Notes under the pieces: model-generated | Told to the model about the DNA's origin: nothing | The model's database searches: none | The model's input: the letters and a program-made list of their open reading frames with translations, nothing else | Made by a program: the position numbers and the translations under genes | Shown: one piece after another, positions 44,901 through 57,811 of the stretch | Numbering within the stretch: position 1 is the first letter of the stretch | Layout of the letters: each line of letters opens with the position of its first letter | Origin: Galeopsis tetrahit | Lineage: Eukaryota; Streptophyta; Magnoliopsida; Lamiales; Lamiaceae | DNA: 64,000 nucleotides | Assembly: GCA_963675135.1 (NCBI GenBank) | Contig: OY776122.1 | Location: 18,850,881-18,914,880, forward strand | Direction: 5' to 3'

Positions 44901-47900
44901 AGACGGTTTTTGAATTTGAGGCCTTGGGTGCGGAGTTTTTGACGTCGTCCCCCATAGCCAAACTTGCGCGCATGGTTGTGTGCCGTTTTTACAAAGTTTT
45001 TAGATTGCCTCGAAGGTTTGCATCCCTCACTGAATTGGACATAGAATCAATTGTGTCGAGACGGTTTTTGAATTTGAGGCCTCGGGTGCAGAGTTTTTGA
45101 CGTCGTCGCCCATAGCCAAATTGCGCGCATGCTTGTGAGCCGTTTTTACAAAGTTTTCAGATTGCCTCCTGGGTTTGCATTTCCCACTGAATTGGCCATA
45201 GAATAAATTGTGTCGAGAAAGTTTTTGAATTTGAGGCCTCGGGTGCGAAGTTTTTGACGTTGTCGCCTATAGCCAAACTTGCGCGCATGGATGTTTGCCG
45301 TTTTTACAAAGTTTTCAGATTGCCTCCTGGGTTTGCATTTCCCACTGAATTGGCCATAGAATCAATTGTGTCGAGAAAGTTTTTGAATTTGAGGCCTCGG
45401 GTGCGAAGTTTTTGACGTCGTCGCCTATAGCCAAACTTGCGCGCATGGATTTGTGCCGTTTTTACAAAGTTTTCAGATTGCCTCCTAGGTTTGCATCCCT
45501 CACTGAATTGGCCTTAGAATCAATTGTGTCGAGACGGTTTTTGAATTTGAGGTCTCGGGTGCAGAGTTTTTGACGTCGTCGCCCATAGCAAAATTGCGCG
45601 CATGCTTGTGAGCCGTTTTTACAAAGTTTTCAGATTGCCTCCCAGGTTTGCATTTCCCACTGAATTGGCCATAGAATAAATTGTGTCGAGAAAGTTTTTG
45701 AATTTGAGGCCTCGGGTGCGAAGTTTTTGACGTTGTCGCCTATAGCCAAACTTGCGCGCATGGATGTTTGCCGTTTTTACAAAGTTTTCAGATTGCCTCC
45801 TAGGTTTGCATCCCTCACTGAATTGGCCTTAGAATCAATTGTGTCGAGACGGTTTTTGAATTTGAGGCCTCGGGTGTAGAGTTTTTGACGTCGTCGCCCA
45901 TAGCCAAATTGCGCGCATGCTTGTGCGCCGTTTTTACAAAGTTTTCAGATTGCCTCCTGGGTTTGCATCTCCCACTGAATTGGCCATAGAATCAATTGTG
46001 TCGAGCAAGTGTTTGAAGTTGAGGCCTCGGGTGCGAAGTTTTTGACGTCGTCGCCTATAGCCAAACTTGCGCGCATGGATGTTTGCCGTTTTTACAAAGT
46101 TTTCAGATTGCCTCCTAGGTTTGCATCCCTCACTGAATTGGCCTTAGAATCAATTGTGTCGAGACGGTTTTTGAATTTGAGGTCTCGGGTGCAGAGTTTT
46201 TGACGTCGTCGCCCATAGCCAAATTGCGCGCATGGATGTTTGCCGTTTTTACAAAGTTTTCAGATTGCCTCCTAGGTTTGCATCCCTCACTGAATTGGCC
46301 TTAGAATCAATTGTGTCGAGACGATTTTTGAATTTGAGGCCTCGGGTGCGGAGTTTTTGACGTCGTCGCCCATAGCCAAACTTGCGCGCATAGATGTTTG
46401 TCGTTTTAAAAAGGTTTTCAGATTGCCTCCTAGGTTTGCATCCCACACTGAATTGGCCTTAGAATCAATTGTGTCAAGACGGTTTTTGAATTTGAGGCCT
46501 CGGGTGCAGAGTTTTTGACGTCGTCGCCCATAGTCAAATTGCGCGCATGCTTGTGCGCCGTTTTTACAAAGTTTTCAGATTGCCTCCCGGGTTTGCATTT
46601 CCAACTGAATTGGCCATAGAATCAATTGTGTCGAGAAAGTTTTTGAATTTGAGGCCTCGGGTGCGAAGTTTTTGACGTCGTCGCCTATAGCCAAACTTGC
46701 GCGCATGGATGTTTGCCGTTTTTACAAAGTTTTCAGATTGCCTCCTAGGTTTGCATCCCTCACTGAATTGGCATTGGAATCAATTGTGTCGAGACGGTTT
46801 TTGAATTTGAGGCCTCGGGTGCAGAGTTTTTGACGTCGTCGCCCATAGCCAAATTGCGCGCATGCTTGTGAGCCGTTTTTACAAAGTTTTCAGATTGCCT
46901 CCCAGGTTTGCATTTCCCACTGAATTGGCCATAGAATAAATTGTGTCGAGAAAGTTTTTGAATTTGAGGCCTCGGGTGCGAAGTTTTTGACGTCGTCGCC
47001 TATAGCCAAACTTGCGCGCATGGATGTTTGCCGTTTTTACAAAGTTTTCAGATTGCCTCCTAGGTTTGCATCCCTCACTGAATTGGCCTTAGAATCAATT
47101 GTGTCGAGACGGTTTTTGAATTTAAGGCCTCGGGTGCAGAGTTTTTGACGTCGTCGCCCATAGCCAAATTGCGCGCATGCTTGTGCGCTGTTTTTACAAA
47201 GTTTTCAGATTGCGTCCTGGGTTTGCATCCCTCACTGAATTGGCCTTAGAATCAATTGTGTCGAGACGGTTTTTGAATTTGAGGCCTCGGGTGCAGAATT
47301 TTTGACGTCGTCGCCCATAGCCAAATTGCGCGCATGCTTGTGCGCCGTTTTTACAAAGTTTTCAGATTGCGTCCTGGGTTTGCATTTCCCACTGAATTGG
47401 CCATAGAATCAATTGTGTCGAGAAAGTTTTTGAATTTGAGGCCTCGGGTGCGAAGTTTTTGACGTCGTCGCCTATAGCCAAACTTGCGCGCATGGATGTT
47501 TGACGTTTTTACAAAGTTTTCAGATTGCCTCCTAGGTTTGCATCTCTCACTGAATTGGCCTTAGAATCAATTGTGTCGAGACGGTTTTTGAATTTGAGGC
47601 CTTGGGTGCGGAGTTTTTGACGTCGTCCCCCATAGCCAAACTTGCGCGCATGGTTGTGTGCCGTTTTTACAAAGTTTTTAGATTGCCTCGAAGGTTTGCA
47701 TCCCTCACTGAATTGGACATAGAATCAATTGTGTCGAGACGGTTTTTGAATTTGAGGCCTCGGGTGCAGAGTTTTTGACGTCGTCGCCCATAGCCAAATT
47801 GCGCGCATGCTTGTGAGCCGTTTTTACAAAGTTTTCAGATTGCCTCCTGGGTTTGCATTTCCCACTGAATTGGCCATAGAATAAATTGTGTCGAGAAAGT

Positions 47901-50900
47901 TTTTGAATTTGAGGCCTCGGGTGCGAAGTTTTTGACGTTGTCGCCTATAGCCAAACTTGCGCGCATGGATGTTTGCCGTTTTTACAAAGTTTTCAGATTG
48001 CCTCCTGGGTTTGCATTTCCCACTGAATTGGCCATAGAATCAATTGTGTCGAGAAAGTTTTTGAATTTGAGGCCTCGGGTGCGAAGTTTTTGACGTCGTC
48101 GCCTATAGCCAAACTTGCGCGCATGGATTTGTGCCGTTTTTACAAAGTTTTCAGATTGCCTCCTAGGTTTGCATCCCTCACTGAATTGGCCTTAGAATCA
48201 ATTGTGTCGAGACGGTTTTTGAATTTGAGGTCTCGGGTGCAGAGTTTTTGACGTCGTCGCCCATAGCAAAATTGCGCGCATGCTTGTGAGCCGTTTTTAC
48301 AAAGTTTTCAGATTGCCTCCCAGGTTTGCATTTCCCACTGAATTGGCCATAGAATAAATTGTGTCGAGAAAGTTTTTGAATTTGAGGCCTCGGGTGCGAA
48401 GTTTTTGACGTTGTCGCCTATAGCCAAACTTGCGCGCATGGATGTTTGCCGTTTTTACAAAGTTTTCAGATTGCCTCCTAGGTTTGCATCCCTCACTGAA
48501 TTGGCCTTAGAATCAATTGTGTCGAGACGGTTTTTGAATTTGAGGCCTCGGGTGTAGAGTTTTTGACGTCGTCGCCCATAGCCAAATTGCGCGCATGCTT
48601 GTGCGCCGTTTTTACAAAGTTTTCAGATTGCCTCCTGGGTTTGCATCTCCCACTGAATTGGCCATAGAATCAATTGTGTCGAGCAAGTGTTTGAAGTTGA
48701 GGCCTCGGGTGCGAAGTTTTTGACGTCGTCGCCTATAGCCAAACTTGCGCGCATGGATGTTTGCCGTTTTTACAAAGTTTTCAGATTGCCTCCTAGGTTT
48801 GCATCCCTCACTGAATTGGCCTTAGAATCAATTGTGTCGAGACGGTTTTTGAATTTGAGGTCTCGGGTGCAGAGTTTTTGACGTCGTCGCCCATAGCCAA
48901 ATTGCGCGCATGGATGTTTGCCGTTTTTACAAAGTTTTCAGATTGCCTCCTAGGTTTGCATCCCTCACTGAATTGGCCTTAGAATCAATTGTGTCGAGAC
49001 GATTTTTGAATTTGAGGCCTCGGGTGCGGAGTTTTTGACGTCGTCGCCCATAGCCAAACTTGCGCGCATAGATGTTTGTCGTTTTAAAAAGGTTTTCAGA
49101 TTGCCTCCTAGGTTTGCATCCCACACTGAATTGGCCTTAGAATCAATTGTGTCAAGACGGTTTTTGAATTTGAGGCCTCGGGTGCAGAGTTTTTGACGTC
49201 GTCGCCCATAGTCAAATTGCGCGCATGCTTGTGCGCCGTTTTTACAAAGTTTTCAGATTGCCTCCCGGGTTTGCATTTCCAACTGAATTGGCCATAGAAT
49301 CAATTGTGTCGAGAAAGTTTTTGAATTTGAGGCCTCGGGTGCGAAGTTTTTGACGTCGTCGCCTATAGCCAAACTTGCGCGCATGGATGTTTGCCGTTTT
49401 TACAAAGTTTTCAGATTGCCTCCTAGGTTTGCATCCCTCACTGAATTGGCATTGGAATCAATTGTGTCGAGACGGTTTTTGAATTTGAGGCCTCGGGTGC
49501 AGAGTTTTTGACGTCGTCGCCCATAGCCAAATTGCGCGCATGCTTGTGAGCCGTTTTTACAAAGTTTTCAGATTGCCTCCCAGGTTTGCATTTCCCACTG
49601 AATTGGCCATAGAATAAATTGTGTCGAGAAAGTTTTTGAATTTGAGGCCTCGGGTGCGAAGTTTTTGACGTCGTCGCCTATAGCCAAACTTGCGCGCATG
49701 GATGTTTGCCGTTTTTACAAAGTTTTCAGATTGCCTCCTAGGTTTGCATCCCTCACTGAATTGGCCTTAGAATCAATTGTGTCGAGACGGTTTTTGAATT
49801 TAAGGCCTCGGGTGCAGAGTTTTTGACGTCGTCGCCCATAGCCAAATTGCGCGCATGCTTGTGCGCTGTTTTTACAAAGTTTTCAGATTGCGTCCTGGGT
49901 TTGCATCCCTCACTGAATTGGCCTTAGAATCAATTGTGTCGAGACGGTTTTTGAATTTGAGGCCTCGGGTGCAGAGTTTTTGACGTCGTCGCCCATAGCC
50001 AAATTGCGCGCATGCTTGTGCGCCGTTTTTACAAAGTTTTCAGATTGCGTCCTGGGTTTGCATTTCCCACTGAATTGGCCATAGAATCAATTGTGTCGAG
50101 AAAGTTTTTGAATTTGAGGCCTCGGGTGCGAAGTTTTTGACGTCGTCGCCTATAGCCAAACTTGCGCGCATGGATGTTTGACGTTTTTACAAAGTTTTCA
50201 GATTGCCTCCTAGGTTTGCATCTCTCACTGAATTGGCCTTAGAATCAATTGTGTCGAGACGGTTTTTGAATTTGAGGCCTCGGGTGCGGAGTTTTTGACG
50301 TCGTCCCCCATAGCCAAACTTGCGCGCATGGTTGTGTGCCGTTTTTACAAAGTTTTTAGATTGCCTCGAAGGTTTGCATCCCTCACTGAATTGGACATAG
50401 AATCAATTGTGTCGAGACGGTTTTTGAATTTGAGGCCTCGGGTGCAGAGTTTTTGACGTCGTCGCCCATAGCCAAATTGCGCGCATGCTTGTGAGCCGTT
50501 TTTACAAAGTTTTCAGATTGCCTCCTAGGTTTGTATTTCCCATTGAATTGGCCATAAAATAAATTGTGTCGAGAAAGTTTTTGAATTTGAGGCCTCGGGT
50601 GCGGAGTTTTTGACGTCGTCGCTCATAGCCAAACTTGCGCGCATGGTTGTGTGCCGTTTTTACAAAGTTTTCAGATTGCCTCGAAGGTTTGCATCCCTCA
50701 CTGAATTGGTCATAGAATCAATTGTGTCGAGACGGTTTTTGAATTTGAGGCCTAGGGTGCGGAGTTTTTGACGTCGTCACCCAAAGCCAAACTTGCGTGC
50801 ATGGTTGTGTGCCGTTTTTACAAAGTTTTCAGATTGCCTCGAAGGTTTGCATCCCTCACTGAATTGGACATAGAATCAATTGTGTCGAGACGGTTTTTGA

Positions 50901-53900
50901 ATTTGAGGCCTCGGGTGCAGAGTTTTTGACGTCGTCGCCCATAGACAAATTGCGCGCATAATTGTGCGCCGTTTTTACAAAGTTTTCAGATTGCCTCCTG
51001 GGTTTGCATTTCCCACTGAGTTGGCCATAGAATCAATTGTGTCGAGAAAGTTTTTGAATTTGAGGCCTCGGGTGCGAAGTTGTTGACGTCGTCGCCTATA
51101 GCCAAACTTGCGCGCATAGATGTTTGCCGTTTTTACAAAGTTTTCAGATTGCCTCCTAGGTTTGCATCCCTTACTAAATTGGCATTTGAATCAATTGTGT
51201 CGAGACGGTTTTTGAATTTGAGGCCTCGGGTGCAGAGTTTTTGACGTCGTCGCCCATAGCCAAATTGCGCGCATGCTTGTGAGCCGTTTTTACAAAGTTT
51301 TCATATTGTCTCCCAGGTTTGCATTTCCCACTGAATTGGCCATAGAATAAATTGTGTCGAGAAATTTTTTGAATTTGAGGCCTCGGGTGCGAAGTTTTTG
51401 ACGTCGTCGCCTATAGCCAAACTTGCGCGGATGGATGTTTGCCGTTTTTACAAAGTTTTCAGATTGCCTCCTAGGTTTGCATCCCTCACTGAATTGGCCT
51501 TAGAATCAATTGTGTCGAGACGGTTTTTGAATTTGAGGCCTCGGGTGCAGAGTTTTTGACGTCGTCGCCCATAGCCAAATTGCGCGCATGCTTGTGCGCC
51601 GTTTTTACAAAGTTTTCAGATTGCCTCCTGGGTTTGCATCTCCCACTGAATTGGCCATAGAATCAATTGTGTCGAGAAAGTTTTTGAATTTGAGGCCTCG
51701 GGTGCGAAGTTTTTGACGTCGTCGCCTATAGCCAAACTTGCGCGCATGGATGTTTACCGTTTTTACAAAGTTTTCAGATTGCCTCCTAGGTTTGCATCCC
51801 TCACTGAATTGGCCTTAGAATCAATTGTGTCGAGACGGTTTTTGAATTTGAGGTCTCGGGTGCAGAGTTTTTGACGTCGTCGCCCATAGCCAAATTGCGC
51901 GCATGCTTGTGTGCCGTTTTTACAAAGTTTTCAGATTGCCTCTCGGGTTTGTATTCCCCACTGAATTGGCCATAGAATCAATTGTGTTGAGAAAGTTTTT
52001 GAATTTGAGGCCTCGGGTGCGAAGTTTTTGACGTCGTCGCCCATAGCCAAAGTTGCGCGCATGGATGTTTGCCGTTTTTACAAAGTTTTCAGATTGCCTC
52101 CTAGGTTTGCATCCCTCACTGAATTGGCCTTAGAATCAATTGTGTCGAGACGGTTTTTGAATTTGAGGCCTCGGGTGCAGAGTTTTTGACGTCGTCGCCC
52201 ATAGCCAAATTGCGCGCACGCTTATGCGCCGTTTTTACAAAGTTTTCAGATTGCCTCCCGGGTTTGAATTTCCCACTAAATTGGCCATAGAATCAGTTGT
52301 GTCGAGAAAGTTTTTGAATTTGAGGCCTCAGGTGCGAAGTTTTTGACGTCGTCGCCCATAGCCAAACTTGCGCGCATGGATGTTTGTCGTTTTAAAAAGG
52401 TTTTCAGATTGCCTCCTAGGTTTGCATCCCTCACTGAATTGGCCTTAGAATCAATTGTGTCAAGACGGTTTTTGAATTTGAGGCCTCGGGTGCAGAGTTT
52501 TTGACGTCGTCGCCCATAGTCAAATTGCGCGCATGCTTGTGCGCCGTTTTTACAAAGTTTTCAGATTGCCTCCCGGGTTTGCATTTCCCACTGAATTGGC
52601 CATAGAATCAATTGTGTCGAGAAAGTTTTTGAATTTGAGGCCTCGGGTGCGAAGTTTTTGACGTCGTCGCCCATAGCCAAACTAGCGCGCATGGATATTT
52701 GTCGTTTTTACAAAGTTTTCAGATTGCCTCCTAGGTTTGCATCCCTCACTGAATTGGCCTTAGAATCAATTGTGTCGAGACGGTTTTTGAATTTGAGGCC
52801 TCGGGTGCAGAGTTTTTGACGTCGTCGCCCATAGCCAAATTGCGCGCATGCTTGTGCGCCGTTTTTACAAAGTTTTCAGATTGCCTCCCGGGTTTGCATT
52901 GTCCACTGAATTGGCCATAAAATCAATTGTGTCCAGAATTTTTTTGAATTTGAGGCCTCGAGTGCGAAGTTTTTGACGTCGTCGCCCGTAGCCAAACTTG
53001 CGCGCATTGATGTTTGCCCTTTTTACAAAGTTTTCAGATTGCCTCCTAGGTTTGCATCCCTCACTGAATTGGCATTAGAATCAATTGTGTCGAGACGGTT
53101 TTTGAATTTTAGGCCTCGGGTGCAGAGCTTTTGACGTCGTCGCCCATAGCCAAATTGCGCGCATGCTTGTGAACCGTTTTTACAAAGTTTTCAGATTGCC
53201 TCCCAGGTTTGCATTTCCCACTGAATTGGCCATAGAATAAATTGTGTCGAGAAAGTTTTTGAATTTGAGGCCTCGGGTGCGAAGTTTTTAACGTCGTCGC
53301 CTATAGCCAAACTTGCGCGCATGGATGTTTGCCGTTTTTACAAAGTTTTCAGATTGCCTCCTAGGTTTACATCCCTCACTGAATTGGCCTTAGAATCAAT
53401 TGTGTCGAGACGGTTTTTGAATTTGAGGCTCGGGTGCAGAGTTTTTGACGTCGTCGCCCATAGCCAAATTGCGCGCATGCTTGTGCGCCGTTTTTACAAA
53501 GTTTTCAGATTGCCTCCTGGGTTTGCATTTCCCACTTAATTGGCCATATAATCAATTGTGTCGAGAAAGTTTTTGAATTTGAGGCCTCGGGTGCGAAGTT
53601 TTTGACGTCGTCGCCTATAGCCAAACTTGCGCGCATGGTTGTTTGCCGTTTTTACAAAGTTTTCAGATTGCCTCCTAGGTTTGCATCCGTCACTGAATTG
53701 GCCTTAGAATCAATTGTGTCGAGACGGTTTTTGAATTTGAGGCCTCGGGTGCGGAGTTTTTGACGTCGTCCCCCATAGCCAAACTTGCGCGCATGGTTGT
53801 GTGCCGTTTTTACAAAGTTTTTAGATTGCCTCGAAGGTTTGCATCCCTCACTGAGTTGGACATAGAATCAATTGTGTTGAGACGGTTTTTGAATTTGAGG

Positions 53901-53951
53901 CCTCGGGTGCAGAGTTTTTGACGTCGTCGCCCATAGCCAAATTGTGCGACT
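29902..53951. repeat. 157-158-bp satellite array, left block
   Basis: About 152 tandem monomers. Two monomer types alternate. One has GTCGAGAAAG, GCATGGATG, TTTGCATCCCTCACTG and CCTTAGAATC. The other has GTCGAGACGG, GCATGCTTGTG, TTTGCATTTCCCACTG and CCATAGAATC. Adjacent starts are 157-158 bp apart, giving a dimer of about 315 bp. All monomers share GAATTTGAGG, GACGTCGTCGCC, TTGCGCGCATG and CCGTTTTTACAAAGTTTTCA. Short open frames of 60-95 codons recur but are by-products of the repeat. Monomer length and array size fit a pericentromeric, centromeric or other heterochromatic satellite; location is unproven. Confidence 0.95.
43722..49077. repeat. Two copies of a 2,678-bp (17-monomer) higher-order unit
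   Basis: The rare variant TGTCGTTTTAAAAAGG occurs at about 43722, 46400 and 49078, exactly 2,678 bp apart. Other private variants repeat with the same period: GCATGGATTTGTGCCG at 45444 and 48122, and GTCGAGCAAGTGTTTGAAG at 46001 and 48679. 2,678/17 = 157.5. By eye the two units differ only near their ends and at a few sites. Confidence 0.88.
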
Positions 53952-54678
53952 TAGAGCCGTCAAAACGGGCTGGGCCCGTTGGGTCAGCCCGCCCCGCCAC
54001 TTAAAATAGTGGGTTGGGCTAAGCTTTTCCAAGCCCGCCAGGAAGCGGGCCCAGGCGGGCCGGACCGTTTGGTTCGCGGTCTTTGGCGGGTTGGTGCGGG
54101 CTTTGGCGGGCTGGCCCGCCTTTTTTTTTAAATATTATATTTACTTAAAAAATATAAAAAAATGTATTTTATGCCTTTTGTAGGGGTTGAACTCAAGACC
54201 TATCTAGGTAATGATGCTCTAACCATTTGAACTATCCAACTTTGTTTTAAAAAAATATACAATAAATCTAACTAAAAGAAAAAACTCTAGTAAATGACAG
54301 ATTATAGAAGCAGCTCCATTTTTTTTCCTTCTTTCTTCATTTTCTGATATATATAAATAATATTATTGTAATTTATAGTGTATTGTACAATTAATAATGA
54401 CAATGTTTCTAATTAGTTTTTTTGTTGTTAATTATTAACACTATAATTCTTGATATATACTGTAATTTTTGTGTTTCTTAATAAATTTAATAAATACTTT
54501 TGTAAAAAAAAAAAAAAAAAAAGTTGGCCCGCCTAAACCCGCGGCCCGCCCATTTTTGGGTTGGGTTGAGGTTTTTGCAGCCCGCTTAACAAACGGTCTG
54601 GCCCGCCCCGCCCCGCCAAATGGCGGGCTTTTGCGGTTTTGGCCCGTCCCGCCCCGCCGGCCCGTCTTGACAGGTCTA
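53952..54678 (+). mobile_element. hAT-like non-autonomous element inside the satellite
   Basis: 727 bp with inverted ends TAGAGCCGTCAAAACGGGC...GCCCGTCTTGACAGGTCTA. GC-rich arms full of GGCGGGC/GCCCGCC motifs lie next to the ends, and an AT-rich core has T and A runs at both arm borders. No transposase. It is the complete relative, in opposite orientation, of the fragment at 3874-4428. The expected 8-bp duplication is not visible: left flank GTGCGACT, right flank CATGCTTG. The core holds a tRNA-like segment, annotated separately. Confidence 0.75.
54178..54242 (-). repeat. tRNA-like segment inside the hAT-like element
   Basis: On the minus strand: GTTGGATAGTTCAAATGG, then TTAGAGCATCATTACC, then TTGAGTTCAACCCC. 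Box A-like TAGTTCAAATGG and box B-like GAGTTCAACCC are in tRNA order and spacing, but the acceptor stem does not pair well. Most likely a degenerate tRNA relic or SINE piece captured by the element. The related copy at 3874-4428 keeps the box A half (TAGCTTAAGTGGTTAGAGC near 4375). Confidence 0.5.
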
Positions 54679-55261
54679 CATGCTTGTGAGCCGTTTTTAC
54701 AAAGTTTTCAGATTGCCTCCCGGGTTTGCATTTCCCACTGAATTGGCCATATAATCAATTGTGTCGAGAAAGTTTTTGAATCTGAGGCCTCGGGTGCGAA
54801 GTTTTTGACGTCGTCGCCCATAGCCAAACTTGCGCGCATGGATGTTTGCCGTTTTTACAAAGTTTTCAGATTGCCTCCTAGGTTTGCATCCCTCACTGAA
54901 TTGGCCTTAGAATCAATTGTGTCGAGACGGTTTTTGAATTTGAGGTCTCGGGTCCAGAGTTTTTGACGTCGTCGCCCATAGCCAAATTGCGCGCATGCTT
55001 GTGTGCCGTTTTTACAAAGTTTTCAGATTGCCTCTCGGGTTTGCATTCCCCACTGAATTGGCCATAGAATCAATTGTGTCGAGAAAGTTTTTGAATTTGA
55101 ACCCTCGGGTGCGAAGTTTTTGACGTCGTCGCCCATAGCCAAAGTTGCGCGCATGGATGTGTTCCGTTTTTACAAAGTTTTCAGATTGCCTCCTAGGTTT
55201 GCATCCCTCACTGAATTGGCCTTAGAATCAATTGTGTCGAGACGGTTTTTGAATTTGAGGT

Positions 55262-57811
55262 CTCGGGTGCAGAGTTTTTGACGTCGTCGCCCCTAGCCAA
55301 ATTGCGCGCATGCTTGTGCGCCGTTTTTACAAAGTTTTCAGATTGCCTCCTGGGTTTGCATTTCCCACTGAATTGGCCATAGAATCAATTGTGTCGAGAA
55401 AGTTTTTGAATTTGAGGCCTCGGGTGCGAAGTTTTTGACGTCGTCGCCCATAGCCAAAGTTGCGCGCATGGATGTTTGCCGTTTTTACAAAGTTTTAAGA
55501 TTGCCTCCTAGGTTTGCATCCCTCACTGAATTGGCCTTAGAATCAATTGTGTCGGGACGGTTTTTGAATTTGAGGCCTCGGGTGCAGAGTTTTTGACGTC
55601 GTCGCCCATAGCCAAATTGCGCGCACGCTTATGCGCCGTTTTTACAAAGTTTTCAGATTGCCTCCCGGGTTTGAATTTCCCACTAAATTGGCCATATAAT
55701 CAATTGTGTCGAGAATGTTTTTGAATTTGAGGCCTCAGGTGCGAAGTTTTTGACGTCGTCGCCCATAGCCAAACTTGCGCGCATGGATGTTTGCCGTTTT
55801 TAAAAAGTTTTCAGATTGCCTCCTAGGTTTGCATCCCTCACTGAATTGGCCTTAGAATCAATTGTGTCCAGACGGTTTTTGAATTTGAGGCCTCGGGTGC
55901 AGAGTTTTTGACGTCGTCGCCCATAGCCAAATTGCGCGCATGCTTGTGCGCCGTTTTTACAAAGTTTTCAGATTGCCTCCCGGGTTTGCATTTCCCACTG
56001 AATTGGCCATAGAATCAATTGTGTCGAGAAAGTTTTTGAATTTGAGGCCTCGGGTGCGAAGTTTTTGACGTCGTCGCCCATAGCCAAACTTGCGCGCATG
56101 GATGTTTGCCGTTTTTACAAAGTTTTCAGATTGCCTCCTAGGTTTGCATCCCTCACTGAATTGGACATAGAATCAATTGTGTCGAGACGGTTTTTGAATT
56201 TGAGGCCTCGGGTGCAGAGTTTTTGACGTCGTCGCCCATAGCCAAATTGCGCGCATGCTTGTGCGCCGTTTTTACAAAGTTTTCAGATTGCCTCCCGGGT
56301 TTGCATTTCCCACTGAATTGGCCATATAATCAATTGTGTCGAGAAAGTTTTTGAATCTGAGGCCTCGGGTGCGAAGTTTTTGACGTCGTCGCCCATAGCC
56401 AAACTTGCGTGCATGGATGTTTGCCGTTTTTACAAAGTTTTCAGATTGCCTCCTAGGTTTGCATCCCTCACTGAATTGGCCTTAGAATCAATTGTGTCGA
56501 TACGGTTTTTGAATTTGAGGCCTCGGGTGCAGAGTTTTTGACGTCGTCGCCCCTAGCCAAATTGCGCGCATGCTTGTGCGCCGTTTTTACAAAGTTTTCA
56601 GATTGCCTCCTGGGTTTGCATTTCCCACTGAATTGGCCATAGAATCAATTGTGTCGAGAAAGTTTTTGAATTTGAGGCCTCGGGTGCGAAGTTTTTGACG
56701 TCGTCGCCCATAGCCAAAGTTGCGCGCATGGATGTTTGCCGTTTTTACAAAGTTTTAAGATTGCCTCCTAGGTTTGCATCCCTCACTGAATTGGCCTTAG
56801 AATCAATTGTGTCGGGACGGTTTTTGAATTTGAGGCCTCGGGTGCAGAGTTTTTGACGTCGTCGCCCATAGCCAAATTGCGCGCACGCTTATGCGCCGTT
56901 TTTACAAAGTTTTCAGATTGCCTCCCGGGTTTGAATTTCCCACTAAATTGGCCATATAATCAATTGTGTCGAGAATGTTTTTGAATTTGAGGCCTCAGGT
57001 GCGAAGTTTTTGACGTCGTCGCCCATAGCCAAACTTGCGCGCATGGATGTTTGCCGTTTTTAAAAAGTTTTCAGATTGCCTCCTAGGTTTGCATCCCTCA
57101 CTGAATTGGCCTTAGAATCAATTGTGTCCAGACGGTTTTTGAATTTGAGGCCTCGGGTGCAGAGTTTTTGACGTCGTCGCCCATAGCCAAATTGCGCGCA
57201 TGCTTGTGCGCCGTTTTTACAAAGTTTTCAGATTGCCTCCCGGGTTTGCATTTCCCACTGAATTGGCCATAGAATCAATTGTGTCGAGAAAGTTTTTGAA
57301 TTTGAGGCCTCGGGTGCGAAGTTTTTGACGTCGTCGCCCATAGCCAAACTTGCGCGCATGGATGTTTGCCGTTTTTACAAAGTTTTCAGATTGCCTCCTA
57401 GGTTTGCATCCCTCACTGAATTGGACATAGAATCAATTGTGTCGAGACGGTTTTTGAATTTGAGGCCTCGGGTGCAGAGTTTTTGACGTCGTCGCCCATA
57501 GCCAAATTGCGCGCATGCTTGTGCGCCGTTTTTACAAAGTTTTCAGATTGCCTCCCGGGTTTGCATTTCCCACTGAATTGGCCATATAATCAATTGTGTC
57601 GAGAAAGTTTTTGAATCTGAGGCCTCGGGTGCGAAGTTTTTGACGTCGTCGCCCATAGCCAAACTTGCGTGCATGGATGTTTGCCGTTTTTACAAAGTTT
57701 TCAGATTGCCTCCTAGGTTTGCATCCCTCACTGAATTGGCCTTAGAATCAATTGTGTCGATACGGTTTTTGAATTTGAGGCCTCGGGTGCAGAGTTTTTG
57801 ACGTCGTCGCC
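55262..57811. repeat. Two copies of a 1,260-bp (8-monomer) higher-order unit
   Basis: Sequence from 55262 on repeats at +1,260 bp with no difference seen over about 1,250 bp. Shared private variants are GTCGGGACGG at 55550/56810, AAAGTTTTAAGA at 55490/56750 and GTCCAGACGG at 55866/57126. Outside this range the flanks match each other at +3,150 bp (20 monomers; GATGTGTTCCG at about 55157 and 58307). An 8-mer was therefore duplicated inside a larger unit. Confidence 0.9.
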
